From the NCBI GenBank assembly GCA_023418475.1, contig JAEZZO010000063.1, positions 1-50,002 on the forward strand: a stretch of 50,002 nt of DNA, read 5' to 3'. This DNA is from Bacillota bacterium (lineage in GTDB: Bacteria; Bacillota; Clostridia; Lachnospirales; Lachnospiraceae). How positions within the stretch are numbered: position 1 is the first letter of the stretch; every line of letters begins with the position of its first letter. Shown in pieces: positions 33,979-42,814 of the stretch. A program made the position numbers and the translations under genes. Under the pieces are notes generated by a model. It did not search any database, was not told the DNA's origin, and worked only from the letters and a program-made list of their open reading frames with translations.

Positions 33979-35064
33979 GTGGGAAGAATTTATAATTTCT
34001 CGGCAGGACCGGCAATGTTACCGGTAGAGGTCTTACAGGAAGCAGCAGATGAAATGCTCGATTACAGAGGTTGCGGTATGTCCGTTATGGAGATGAGTCA
34101 TAGATCCAAAGTTTATGAGACGATTATCCAGGAGGCCGAAAAGGATTTGAGGGAATTAATGAATATCCCTGATAATTATAAGGTACTTTTCTTACAGGGT
34201 GGTGCTTCCCAACAGTTTGCAGCAATTCCTATGAATTTAATGAAGAATAAAGTTGCTGACTATATTATTACAGGACAGTGGGCTAAGAAAGCATATCAGG
34301 AAGCAAAGATGTATGGAACGGCTAATGCGATTGCTTCTTCAGCGGATAAGACATTTTCCTATATTCCGGATTGTTCTGACTTACCGATAGCAGAAGATGC
34401 TGATTATGTATATATCTGTGAGAATAATACAATTTACGGAACAAAGTTTAAGACACTGCCTAATACCAAGGGCAAGACCTTAGTCGCTGACGTATCTTCC
34501 TGCTTCTTATCTGAGCCGGTTGATGTGACAAAATATGGATTGATTTATGGCGGAGTTCAGAAGAATATTGGACCGGCGGGTGTTGTTATTGTAATCATTC
34601 GTGAGGATTTAATTACAGAGGATACTCTTCCGGGAACCCCTACCATGTTGAAATATAAGATACATTCCGATAATGATTCCCTCTACAATACTCCTCCGGC
34701 ATATGGCATTTATATCTGCGGTAAAGTATTCAAGTGGATTAAGAATATGGGCGGACTTGAAGCTATGAAGGCTCATAACGAGAAAAAAGCAGCGATTCTA
34801 TACGACTTCCTTGATGAGAGCAATATGTTCAAAGGAACTGTTGTGAAGGAAGACCGTTCTCTAATGAATGTTCCTTTTGTTACAGGGAACGAGGATCTTG
34901 ACGCTAAATTTGTAAAGGAAGCAAAAGCAGCAGGCTTTGAGAATTTAAAGGGACATCGAACAGTTGGCGGTATGAGAGCAAGTATTTACAATGCTATGCC
35001 GATTGAAGGTGTTGAAAAATTAGTTGAATTCATGAAGAAGTTTGAGGCAGAGAATTTAAAATAA
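33979..35064 (+). CDS. serC: Phosphoserine aminotransferase
   Basis: SerC transfers an amino group from glutamate to 3-phosphohydroxypyruvate using PLP. The start is a GTG preceded by GAGGAGG; the product begins MGRIYNFSAGPAMLP as in the family. The 361-residue protein has GGASQQFAAIP near 75 and the PLP lysine in YGGVQKNIGPAG near 195. A C-terminal phosphate-binding region follows (GHRTVGGMRASIYNAMP). It leads serC-serA-DUF1015, 41 bases before serA. Confidence 0.96.
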   Translation: MGRIYNFSAGPAMLPVEVLQEAADEMLDYRGCGMSVMEMSHRSKVYETIIQEAEKDLRELMNIPDNYKVLFLQGGASQQFAAIPMNLMKNKVADYIITGQWAKKAYQEAKMYGTANAIASSADKTFSYIPDCSDLPIAEDADYVYICENNTIYGTKFKTLPNTKGKTLVADVSSCFLSEPVDVTKYGLIYGGVQKNIGPAGVVIVIIREDLITEDTLPGTPTMLKYKIHSDNDSLYNTPPAYGIYICGKVFKWIKNMGGLEAMKAHNEKKAAILYDFLDESNMFKGTVVKEDRSLMNVPFVTGNEDLDAKFVKEAKAAGFENLKGHRTVGGMRASIYNAMPIEGVEKLVEFMKKFEAENLK

Positions 35065-35105
35065 TCGGATTGCCGAAGAACCTGAGGCTGAAAGGGGAAA
35101 CTATA

Positions 35106-36284
35106 ATGAAATATAATTGTCTAAATCCTATTGCGAAGGTAGGTCTTGATATATTTACCGAGCAATATGAGAAAGTGGAAGATATCAATGCGGCAGATGT
35201 TGTATTAGTAAGAAGTGCCGCAATGCATGACATGGAGTTTGATAATAATCTGAAGGCAATTGCCAGAGCGGGAGCCGGAGTAAATAATATTCCGCTGGAT
35301 AAATGTGCGGAAAAAGGTATTGTTGTCTTTAATACGCCCGGAGCAAATGCAAATGGCGTAAAAGAATTAGTAATAGCAGGACTGATGCTGGCATCCAGAG
35401 ATATAGTTGGTGGTATCAACTGGGTACAGACAGTGAAGGATGATGCATCTGTTGCAAAGCTGGTAGAAAAAGGAAAAGCAAAATTTGCCGGAAAAGAAAT
35501 TCAAGGGAAGAAGCTTGGTGTAATCGGTCTTGGTGCGATTGGTGTATTGGTAGCCAATGCTGCTAACCGCCTGGGAATGACGGTTTATGGAAATGATCCG
35601 TTTATTTCCGTTGATAATGCCTGGAATTTATCCCATGATGTACTCCATGTGAAGACCAGAGATGAGATTTACAGGGAATGTGATTATATTACAGTACATA
35701 CTCCGTTGATTGAGGATACAGATCCTAATGTGAATACGAAGGAAATGATCAATGAAGAAGCAATTTCTAAAATGAAGGATGGAGTTGTTATCCTGAATTT
35801 TGCAAGAGATCTTCTGGTAAATGATGCAGATATAGAAGAAGCAATTAAATCTGGCAAAGTGGGCAAGTATGTTACAGATTTTCCGAATGCAAGAACTGCT
35901 ACGATGGAAGGAGTTATTGCAATCCCTCATTTGGGAGCATCTACAGAAGAATCTGAAGACAATTGTGCGAAGATGGCTGTAAAACAATTAAAGGATTATA
36001 TGGAAAACGGTAACATTAGAAACTCTGTTAACTATCCAAACTGTGATGCAGGAATTTGTCAGGCAGCAGGACGTATTGCAATCCTTCATAAAAATATCCC
36101 GAATATGCTGACACAGTTTACCGGTATTTTTTCTTCATCCGATGTTAATATTTCCGACCTGGTGAATAAGAGCAGGGGTGACTATGCATATTCAGTAATT
36201 GATGTAGAAGCTCCAATTACCCAGGAAGTTGCAGATAAGCTTGCAACGATCAAGGGCGTATTAAAGGTTAGAATTGTTAAATAA
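35106..36284 (+). CDS. serA: D-3-phosphoglycerate dehydrogenase (ACT-domain type)
   Basis: SerA commits 3-phosphoglycerate to serine synthesis. The ATG at 35106 follows AAAGGGGA. The 392-residue enzyme has the NAD motif GVIGLGAIGVLVANAA near 150, the catalytic arginine in NFARDLLVND, and histidine in IPHLGASTEES. The region that normally holds the catalytic-relay glutamate (DVFxxEP) is shortened to TDFPNARTATMEG and lacks it. The last ~75 residues form an ACT domain (GIFSSSDVNISDLVNKSRG), suggesting serine feedback. Confidence 0.94.
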   Translation: MKYNCLNPIAKVGLDIFTEQYEKVEDINAADVVLVRSAAMHDMEFDNNLKAIARAGAGVNNIPLDKCAEKGIVVFNTPGANANGVKELVIAGLMLASRDIVGGINWVQTVKDDASVAKLVEKGKAKFAGKEIQGKKLGVIGLGAIGVLVANAANRLGMTVYGNDPFISVDNAWNLSHDVLHVKTRDEIYRECDYITVHTPLIEDTDPNVNTKEMINEEAISKMKDGVVILNFARDLLVNDADIEEAIKSGKVGKYVTDFPNARTATMEGVIAIPHLGASTEESEDNCAKMAVKQLKDYMENGNIRNSVNYPNCDAGICQAAGRIAILHKNIPNMLTQFTGIFSSSDVNISDLVNKSRGDYAYSVIDVEAPITQEVADKLATIKGVLKVRIVK

Positions 36285-36301
36285 TAGTTAAATGAATGAT
36301 A

Positions 36302-36346
36302 GGGACATAAGATTTGCAACGCATTTTCTGCAAATTGTTATGTCCC
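36302..36346 (+). other. Long hairpin between serA and the DUF1015 gene
   Basis: GGGACATAA (36302-36310) and TTATGTCCC (36338-36346) are exact complements. An inner ATTTGCA/TGCAAAT pair adds seven bp. No T run follows. It is probably an mRNA processing or stability element, or a weak attenuator. Confidence 0.6.
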
Positions 36347-36412
36347 AATTCATGATCAAATTTGAATAAAGGCATTCGAATCACTCATAAATCAGAAACA
36401 AGGAGAAATGAT

Positions 36413-37654
36413 ATGGCAACAATTAAGCCTTTCTTGTGTATCAGACCAAAAGCAGAGATTGCTGACAGAGTAGCTGCATTACCATATGATGTTTATAACC
36501 GGCAGGAAGCAAAACAGGAGATTGACCGGGAACCATTATCTTTTTTAAAAATTGACAGAGCTGAGACAACTTTTCCTGACAGTGTAGATACCTATGATTC
36601 CAGAGTATATCAAAGGGCAAAGGAATTATTGCAGGAGATGATGGAAAATGGCACCTATATTACTGAGTTGCAGGAATGCTATTATGTATATGAATTAATA
36701 ATGGAAGGACGTTCTCAGACCGGTTTAGTTGCCTGTGCTTCTATTGATGATTATCTGGAGAATACAATTAAAAAGCATGAGAATACGAGAGAGGAGAAAG
36801 AGATAGACCGGATCAGGCATGTGGATACCTGTAATGCACAGACAGGTCCGATTTTTCTTGCATATCGGTCACACAGGATTATTAGCAAGGTGACAACTGA
36901 GGTAAAAAAGGAGACACCTCTCTACAGCTTTACTGCGGTGGATGGGATTACCCATACTGTATGGAGAATTTCGGAGAAAGCTCGAATAGATGAAATTAAA
37001 AAGGCGTTTCAGGAGATTGACAGCATCTATATTGCAGATGGTCACCACCGTGCAGCTTCTGCCGTGAAGGTTGGCTTGAAAAGAAGAGAAGAAAATCCGG
37101 GATATAATGGTTCAGAAGAGTTTAACTTCTTCCTGTCGGTATTATTTCCTCAAGATCAGCTGATGATTATGCCGTATAACCGTACAGTGAAAGATCTAAA
37201 TGGCTTGGATAAAAATGAATTGCTTAAAAAGATTGACCAAAATTTTAAGGTGAAGTTAATTGGCAAGCAAGCATATGCTCCTGCTAAAAAAGCAGTTTTC
37301 GGAATGTATCTTGAAGGGAATTGGTATTCTTTAACCGCAAAAGACAGTATGCTTGTAAATAAAGATCCGGTTGCCGCGCTGGATGTATCTCTTCTACAGG
37401 ATTTTTTACTTACCCCGATTCTTGGAATAGTAGATCCAAGAACAGATAAAAGGATTGACTTCATTGGTGGTATCAGAGGGCTGAAGGAGCTGGAACGTCG
37501 TGTAGAAACCGATATGAAGATTGCATTTTCTATGTATCCGACTTCGATAGATGAATTATTTGATGTATCCGATGCCGGTAAACTGATGCCGCCAAAATCT
37601 ACCTGGTTCGAACCAAAATTGCGCAGCGGTTTATTCATACATCAGTTATTATGA
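36413..37654 (+). CDS. DUF1015 family protein
   Basis: The start at 36413 follows AAGGAGA. The 413-residue protein matches DUF1015, whose genes often lie beside serC/serA in clostridia, as here; its role is unknown and a link to serine metabolism is inference. Visible motifs are a conserved N-terminus (IKPFLCIRPKAEIADRVAA, LPYDVYN), HENTREEKEIDRIRH near 125, and IYIADGHHRAASA near 205, which could bind phosphate or metal. The last two leucine codons and the stop (TTATTATGA) coincide with the end of repeat A2. Confidence 0.85.
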   Translation: MATIKPFLCIRPKAEIADRVAALPYDVYNRQEAKQEIDREPLSFLKIDRAETTFPDSVDTYDSRVYQRAKELLQEMMENGTYITELQECYYVYELIMEGRSQTGLVACASIDDYLENTIKKHENTREEKEIDRIRHVDTCNAQTGPIFLAYRSHRIISKVTTEVKKETPLYSFTAVDGITHTVWRISEKARIDEIKKAFQEIDSIYIADGHHRAASAVKVGLKRREENPGYNGSEEFNFFLSVLFPQDQLMIMPYNRTVKDLNGLDKNELLKKIDQNFKVKLIGKQAYAPAKKAVFGMYLEGNWYSLTAKDSMLVNKDPVAALDVSLLQDFLLTPILGIVDPRTDKRIDFIGGIRGLKELERRVETDMKIAFSMYPTSIDELFDVSDAGKLMPPKSTWFEPKLRSGLFIHQLL

Positions 37655-37845
37655 TGCGAATGTCAAAAGCCTAAAATAATTTGCCGCTTGAATATGAGTG
37701 CATGTATATTCATGTAGCGAAGACCTGGCGTCCTATAATTGCTTGCATTTGGCAATAATACGAGGTTAAAGGCAAGTCCAGATGAATATATATGCACTCA
37801 TATTCATCTACGTAACCTGGATCAGGCTTTTGATAATTGAATTTT
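37650..37845 (-). repeat. Repeat family A, copy A2 (full-length, inverted)
   Basis: The reverse complement aligns with A1 over its whole length: terminal TATCAAAAGCCTGATCCAGG, AGATGAATATGAGTGCAT arms, central TTGCCAAATGCAAGCAA, and the second arm ending GGCTTTTGACATTCGCAT. Both terminal inverted repeats are well preserved. Its edge supplies the end of the DUF1015 gene. Confidence 0.8.
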
Positions 37846-38081
37846 ATCATGAATAAATAAAGCTAAAATTAAATATAATGTGAGGGAAAAACATATTTCA
37901 CATTCAAAAACCTGTGTCGGATTTATTCAAATGCCGAATACGAGAAAAAATAGGTAGGCAGTTGTATGACTTGTAATGGGGATTTTATTTGATTTCCATA
38001 TTAAGTTTATGATTATTTCACTTTCTTATCAGAGCGAATTATGCTAAAATATAGTGAAATAAAGCTAAAGGGAGATAGATT
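37846..38081. promoter_or_regulatory. Upstream region of the DUF624 gene
   Basis: An extended -10 (TGCTAAAAT, 38042-38050) lies about 30 bases before the ATG, with a weak -35. The rest is AT-rich without a gene. Confidence 0.45.
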
Positions 38082-38744
38082 ATGAGTAATTTTTTTAATA
38101 TGGATAATGCCTTTTTTACATTTCTAGGTAAAGTGTGTGACGTTATATTCTTAAGTTTGATATGGATTGTCTTCTGTATCCCGATTATCACCATCGGACC
38201 TGCCAATACGGCTTTATACTATGCTTGCGTGAAAGTAATCCGAAGAGAGCGTGGTTATGTGTTTCGGGAATTTTTTAAATCTTTCAAATTGAATTTTAAA
38301 AGAGGAGCTATCATAGGTGTTATTTTGACAGTAATCATTACTATCCTGTCTTTGGATATATTTGCTGCCAGAGCCGCATTTACCGGAAGCTCATCCGTTA
38401 ATTCTATTATGTTTGGAATATATCTTGCACTTACTTTATTTGTAATCAGTATTTCGGTGTATATATTCCCGTTGTTGTCCAGGTTTGATATGAGTGTGAA
38501 GCAATTATTCAAGGCTTCTGCATTTATGTCACTGAGACATTTTATACCGTATACGCTGGGAATTCTGGTGTTACTGGCTTTGGGAGTACTTGGTGTATTT
38601 TTTATTCCAATTTTAATCTTTATCATACCGGCGGCAGTGACGATATGTTATTCCCTGCTAATGGAAAAAGTGTTGAAAAAGTATATGCCAACCGATGAAA
38701 ATGAGGAAGAGGATTCAAGTAAGGATCAATGGTATTTGGAATAA
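38082..38744 (+). CDS. DUF624 (YesL-like) membrane protein
   Basis: The 220-residue protein has five to six hydrophobic spans and the DUF624 N-terminus (LGKVCDVIFLSLIWIVFCIPIITIGPANTALYY). An arginine-rich cytosolic loop and an acidic tail (DENEEEDSS) follow. YesL-type proteins often accompany YesM/YesN sugar systems, but this gene stands between the ser cluster and glnA, so that association is absent here. GGGAGATAG precedes the ATG. Function unknown. Confidence 0.82.
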   Translation: MSNFFNMDNAFFTFLGKVCDVIFLSLIWIVFCIPIITIGPANTALYYACVKVIRRERGYVFREFFKSFKLNFKRGAIIGVILTVIITILSLDIFAARAAFTGSSSVNSIMFGIYLALTLFVISISVYIFPLLSRFDMSVKQLFKASAFMSLRHFIPYTLGILVLLALGVLGVFFIPILIFIIPAAVTICYSLLMEKVLKKYMPTDENEEEDSSKDQWYLE

Positions 38745-38852
38745 GATTGCTATATATTTAATATAATCAATTGAATATTTGAGAGTGCTTTCAGTCAATT
38801 TTCATAAAAAATTAAAATTTTAAAAATAGTACTTTCTTTTTTTATGAAAACA

Positions 38853-38861
38853 TGGTATATA
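38853..38861 (+). promoter_or_regulatory. Extended -10 promoter element of glnA
   Basis: TGGTATATA fits an extended -10. The -35 region (TTTCTT) is weak. Transcription from here would start near 38868 and pass through the hairpin at 38897-38932 before reaching glnA. Confidence 0.45.
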
Positions 38862-38896
38862 CTTTATATGTATTTAATATATTCAGCAAATGGAGC

Positions 38897-38932
38897 AAGG
38901 GTGTTCTCATTTTATTTGAGGACACCTTTTTT
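38897..38932 (+). terminator. Terminator in the glnA leader (candidate attenuator)
   Basis: GGTGTTCTCA pairs with TGAGGACACC (one G-T wobble), extendable outward by AA/TT, with a seven-base loop and six T's. It lies only about ten bases before the glnA ribosome site. It could simply end the upstream DUF624 transcript, but a promoter-like element lies between, so regulated readthrough is plausible. Confidence 0.75.
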
Positions 38933-38956
38933 ATAATCAAGAGAGGAGATTTTAGT

Positions 38957-41065
38957 ATGTCTGTAAAATTAACAGAGCTTTTTGGATCTGACGTATTTAA
39001 TGAGGCTACAATGATTGAACGTCTGCCTAAGAAAACTTATGCAGCTCTTAAGAAGACACTTGAGAACGGCGAGGATTTAGATCCCAGTGTCGCAGAAGTA
39101 GTAGCAAATGCAATGAAGGATTGGGCTATAGAGAGAGGTGCAACCCATTATACTCACTGGTTCCAGCCTTTGACAGGTATTACAGCTGAAAAGCATGATT
39201 CCTTCATTAATCCTACTTCAGATGGCAAAGTTATTATGGAATTCTCCGGTAAAGAATTAATTAAAGGCGAACCGGATGCATCTTCTTTCCCGTCCGGCGG
39301 CTTAAGAGCAACTTTCGAAGCAAGAGGATATACTGCATGGGATTGTACTTCACCGGCTTTCTTAAGAGAAGATGCTGCAGGTGTTACGCTTTGCATTCCG
39401 ACTGCTTTCTGTTCTTATACAGGAGAAGCACTGGATATGAAAACCCCTCTTCTCAGATCAATGGAAGCAATCAACACACAGGCTGTTCGTATTCTCAAAT
39501 TATTCGGTCATGATGAAGTTAAGAGTGTTTCTACATCCGTAGGTCCGGAACAGGAATACTTTATTGTTGATAAAGCAAAATATTTAAAGAGAGATGATCT
39601 TATCTTCACCGGCAGAACCTTATTTGGTGCTATGCCTCCGAAGGGACAGGAATTAGAAGATCATTATTTCGGCAGCATAAAAGAAAGAATTGCTGCTTAT
39701 ATGAAGGAGTTAAATATTGAACTCTGGAAGCTTGGTGTAACAGCAAAAACACAGCATAATGAGGTTGCTCCTGCACAGCATGAGTTAGCTCCTATTTATG
39801 CTACTGCTAATATTGCAACAGATCATAATCAGTTAGTAATGGAGACCATGAAGAAGGTTGCGAACCGTCAGGGACTTACTTGCTTACTTCATGAGAAGCC
39901 ATTTGCAGGAGTTAATGGTTCCGGTAAGCATAATAACTGGTCAATGGTTACAAATACCGGTAAAAACTTGTTAGATCCGGGTAAGACACCTCATGAGAAT
40001 ATCCAGTTTCTGTTAATATTGTCAGCAGTGTTAAAAGCAGTAGATGTTCATGCAGATTTACTTCGTGTATCTGCAGCTAATCCTGGCAATGATCACAGAC
40101 TCGGTGCAAATGAGGCACCTCCGGCAATTATTTCTGTATTCCTTGGTGATCAGCTAGAGGATGTTATTACGCAGCTGATCGAAACAGGTGAAGCAAAGAG
40201 CAGTAAAGAAGGCGGCAAATTAAATGTCGGAGTGCAGACACTTCCAACCTTTGCAAAGGATGCAACAGATAGAAACCGTACATCACCTTTCGCGTTCACA
40301 GGTAATAAATTTGAATTCCGTATGGTTGCATCTTCTATGTCAATCGGACCTGCTAATACTATTTTAAATACCATTGTTGCCGATGTATTAAGTGAAATGG
40401 CAGATGAATTAGAGAAGGCAGCTGATTTTGAGCTGGCTGTCCATGATTTGATTAAGAAGACATTAAAAGAGCACCAGAGAATTGTATTCAATGGTAACGG
40501 TTATTCTGAGGAATGGGTTACAGAAGCAGAGAGAAGAGGACTTCCGAACATTAAATCTATGGTAGAAGCAATTCCTTCTTATGTGACGGAGAAAGCAATT
40601 AAGTTATTCGAGAAGCATCATGTATTTTCTGCATCAGAGCTTCATTCCCGTGCTGAAATCCAATATGAGGCTTATGCTAAGGCAATTAACATCGAAGCAA
40701 GGACTATGATCTCTATGGCAGGCGTTAAATATATTCCTGCAGTAATTAATTATACGAAGAAGCTTGCTGATTCCATCAACGCTGTGAAAGCAGCAGTTGC
40801 AGATGCGGATGTAAGTGTACAGACTGAATTATTAAAAGAGACATCTGCACTTCTGGTAAAAGTACAGGCTGCACACAAAGCATTACAGGCAGCGGATGAA
40901 AAGGCAAATTCTCTCGCTGATGGTGAAGAAGCTGCTAAGTGCTTCAGAGAAGTTGTTGTACCTGCTATGGAAGAACTCAGAGCACCGATTGATGCTTTGG
41001 AAGTAATTGTTGATAAGGATCTTTGGCCTGTTCCCACATATGGTGATCTTTTGTTCGAGGTTTAA
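38957..41065 (+). CDS. glnN: Glutamine synthetase type III
   Basis: GS III makes glutamine from glutamate, ammonia and ATP. The ATG at 38957 follows GAGAGGAGA; the 702-residue length is typical of type III and much longer than type I (about 450). Conserved segments include FPSGGLRATFEARGYTAWD near 115, GPEQEYFIVD near 197 with metal-binding glutamates, KTQHNEVAPAQHELAPI near 270, and HEKPFAGVNGSGKHNNWS near 315. EFRMVASSMSIGPAN lies near 455. A long helical C-terminal extension completes the protein. It sits alone with its own terminators on both sides. Confidence 0.95.
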   Translation: MSVKLTELFGSDVFNEATMIERLPKKTYAALKKTLENGEDLDPSVAEVVANAMKDWAIERGATHYTHWFQPLTGITAEKHDSFINPTSDGKVIMEFSGKELIKGEPDASSFPSGGLRATFEARGYTAWDCTSPAFLREDAAGVTLCIPTAFCSYTGEALDMKTPLLRSMEAINTQAVRILKLFGHDEVKSVSTSVGPEQEYFIVDKAKYLKRDDLIFTGRTLFGAMPPKGQELEDHYFGSIKERIAAYMKELNIELWKLGVTAKTQHNEVAPAQHELAPIYATANIATDHNQLVMETMKKVANRQGLTCLLHEKPFAGVNGSGKHNNWSMVTNTGKNLLDPGKTPHENIQFLLILSAVLKAVDVHADLLRVSAANPGNDHRLGANEAPPAIISVFLGDQLEDVITQLIETGEAKSSKEGGKLNVGVQTLPTFAKDATDRNRTSPFAFTGNKFEFRMVASSMSIGPANTILNTIVADVLSEMADELEKAADFELAVHDLIKKTLKEHQRIVFNGNGYSEEWVTEAERRGLPNIKSMVEAIPSYVTEKAIKLFEKHHVFSASELHSRAEIQYEAYAKAINIEARTMISMAGVKYIPAVINYTKKLADSINAVKAAVADADVSVQTELLKETSALLVKVQAAHKALQAADEKANSLADGEEAAKCFREVVVPAMEELRAPIDALEVIVDKDLWPVPTYGDLLFEV

Positions 41066-41096
41066 TTAACGAACGCAGCAAAATAGAAATGATTTG

Positions 41097-41148
41097 GGAG
41101 CTTTTGCATTACGGCTGATGTTAACCGGGAGGCAAAGGCTCCTTTTTT
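41097..41148 (+). terminator. Terminator of glnA
   Basis: GGAGCTTTTGC (41097-41107) pairs with GCAAAGGCTCC (41132-41142), with one G-T wobble. TTTTTT follows. Confidence 0.88.
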
Positions 41149-41194
41149 GTTTCAGTAGGGCTAATTCATTTTTTTGCGATGAAATAAAATTTAC

Positions 41195-41223
41195 TTGACA
41201 TATTTACAAATTTCATTTATATT
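41195..41223 (+). promoter_or_regulatory. Promoter of the fab operon
   Basis: TTGACA (41195-41200) and TATATT (41218-41223) are 17 bases apart, a near-consensus vegetative promoter. The FabT-type operator begins within the -10. Confidence 0.88.
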
Positions 41224-41237
41224 TTGATTATCAAAAT
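41221..41237. promoter_or_regulatory. FabT-type operator
   Basis: ATTTTGATTATCAAAAT is a perfect 7-3-7 palindrome. It closely matches the known FabT recognition pattern (TTTGATTATCAAA core). It overlaps the promoter -10 and the transcription start, so a bound repressor would block initiation. Confidence 0.85.
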
Positions 41238-41274
41238 ATTTGTAATACAAAGCATATGTTTAGGAGAGAAGCAA

Positions 41275-41769
41275 ATGAATGAAAAGCTTGTTCAAATCAA
41301 CAAAATGCTGGTAGAAGTTTATGATGATATTAATCATATAGAAGAATACTCCATTAAGAGCGGGGCCTTCAGTGATTTATCCATTACGGAAATCCATACG
41401 ATAGAAGCAATGGGTTTGTATGGATCAAAGACAATGTCGGAGGTTGCAGCGGAGCTTGAGATTACAATGGGGACACTGACTACTGCTGTTGATAAATTAA
41501 TAAAAAAAGGATATGTGGAGCGAAGCCGTAGCAGTACGGACAGACGAATTGTGAATGTTAGTCTTACGAAAAAGGGAAAGTTAGCTTTTCGTATTCATGA
41601 AAAATTTCATTTAGATATGGTTCAGGCAATTATGCTGGATTTTACTGTGGAAGAGGAGGAAATACTACTAACATCCCTTGGCAAGTTAAATCAACATTTA
41701 AAAGAAATATACAGGAGCTCTGAGAAAGCTGCTAACAGGAAAACGAAGGAAGGTAAGCTGCCTTTGTGA
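41275..41769 (+). CDS. fabT: MarR family regulator FabT
   Basis: The start at 41275 follows TAGGAGA. The 164-residue winged-helix protein has the MarR core (LSITEIHTIEAMGLYGSKTMSEVA, then LEITMGTLTTAVDKLIKKGYVERSRS and a DRRIVNVSLTKKG wing). Position at the head of a fatty-acid operon and the operator in its own promoter identify it as FabT, which in streptococci represses such genes when acyl-ACP signals enough fatty acid. A longer C-terminal basic tail (KAANRKTKEGK) is present. Confidence 0.92.
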   Translation: MNEKLVQINKMLVEVYDDINHIEEYSIKSGAFSDLSITEIHTIEAMGLYGSKTMSEVAAELEITMGTLTTAVDKLIKKGYVERSRSSTDRRIVNVSLTKKGKLAFRIHEKFHLDMVQAIMLDFTVEEEEILLTSLGKLNQHLKEIYRSSEKAANRKTKEGKLPL

Positions 41770-41833
41770 TATAATTATGACCTTATTACGAAATTGAATT
41801 AGTATCACTTTGTTTTACAGGAGGAATTGAGTA

Positions 41834-42814
41834 TTGAAGCATGCAGCAATCATCGGTACAGGAAACTATCTGCCGAACTATAGAATGACCAATGATGATT
41901 TGGCAAAACTGGTGGATACGAGTGATGAATGGATTTCATCACGTACCGGCATTCGGGAAAGACGAATATCTACAGGAGAGGCAACTTCCGATCTGGCCTA
42001 TAAAGCGTCAGTAAACGCTCTTGATCAGGCAGGAATGGACGCAAAGGAATTGGATTTAATTATATGTGCAACGATCACTCCGGATTCATTTATGCCTTCT
42101 GTTGCCTGTATGGTACAGGAGCGTTTGGGAGCAATAAAGGCTGCAGCATTTGATTTGACAGCAGCGTGTACCGGATTAATCTATGGGATGGCAATCGCAG
42201 CTTCCTTCATAGAAAGCGGAATGTACCGGAATATTCTGGTGATTGGTGCAGAAACACTGTCGAAAACACTGGATTGGAGTGACCGTTCAACCTGTGTTCT
42301 GTTTGGAGACGGAGCTGGAGCAATGATTTTATCGGCAACAGAGAGTGACAATGGAATTATGTCAGTTACCCTTCAAAGCGATGGCAGCAGACAGGATTAT
42401 TTATGCCTGCCGGCGATACCTCTGATAAATCCCTTTGTGAATAAGGAACAGGATAAGTTTACTCCGCTGATTACTATGAAGGGACAGGAAGTATTTAAAT
42501 TTGCGGTACGCAGTATTACGGATTTAATTCATACAGTATTTCAAAAAACCGGCTTAGGAGAAGAGGATATTAAGTATATTGTTACCCATCAGGCCAATCA
42601 GAGAATTATCGAGATGGCTGCGAAAACTCTTAAAATATCGGTGGATAAATTCTTTATAAACCTGGATCGATGTGGAAATACCTCAGCTGCATCAATTGGA
42701 ATTGCGCTTGATGAAATGGTTCAAAGAAATATGCTTCAGGCAGGTGACAATATCATCCTGGTAGGGTTTGGGGGAGGAATGACAAGCGGAGCGATATTAG
42801 TTCACTGGCGCTAA
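41834..42814 (+). CDS. fabH: 3-oxoacyl-ACP synthase III (FabH)
   Basis: FabH condenses acetyl-CoA (or branched primers) with malonyl-ACP to start chain synthesis. The start is TTG with CAGGAGGA eight bases upstream; no in-frame ATG is near. In the 326-residue protein the nucleophile is Cys112 (LTAACTGL). The catalytic histidine is in VTHQANQRII, and the asparagine in RCGNTSAAS. It follows fabT by 64 bases. Confidence 0.96.
   Translation: MKHAAIIGTGNYLPNYRMTNDDLAKLVDTSDEWISSRTGIRERRISTGEATSDLAYKASVNALDQAGMDAKELDLIICATITPDSFMPSVACMVQERLGAIKAAAFDLTAACTGLIYGMAIAASFIESGMYRNILVIGAETLSKTLDWSDRSTCVLFGDGAGAMILSATESDNGIMSVTLQSDGSRQDYLCLPAIPLINPFVNKEQDKFTPLITMKGQEVFKFAVRSITDLIHTVFQKTGLGEEDIKYIVTHQANQRIIEMAAKTLKISVDKFFINLDRCGNTSAASIGIALDEMVQRNMLQAGDNIILVGFGGGMTSGAILVHWR

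Noticed and set aside
38860..38900. ANTAR-type paired hexaloop hairpins in the glnA leader
   Set aside because: Only a two-bp GC stem around AAATGGA could be drawn; the paired A1/G4 hexaloops are not present convincingly.
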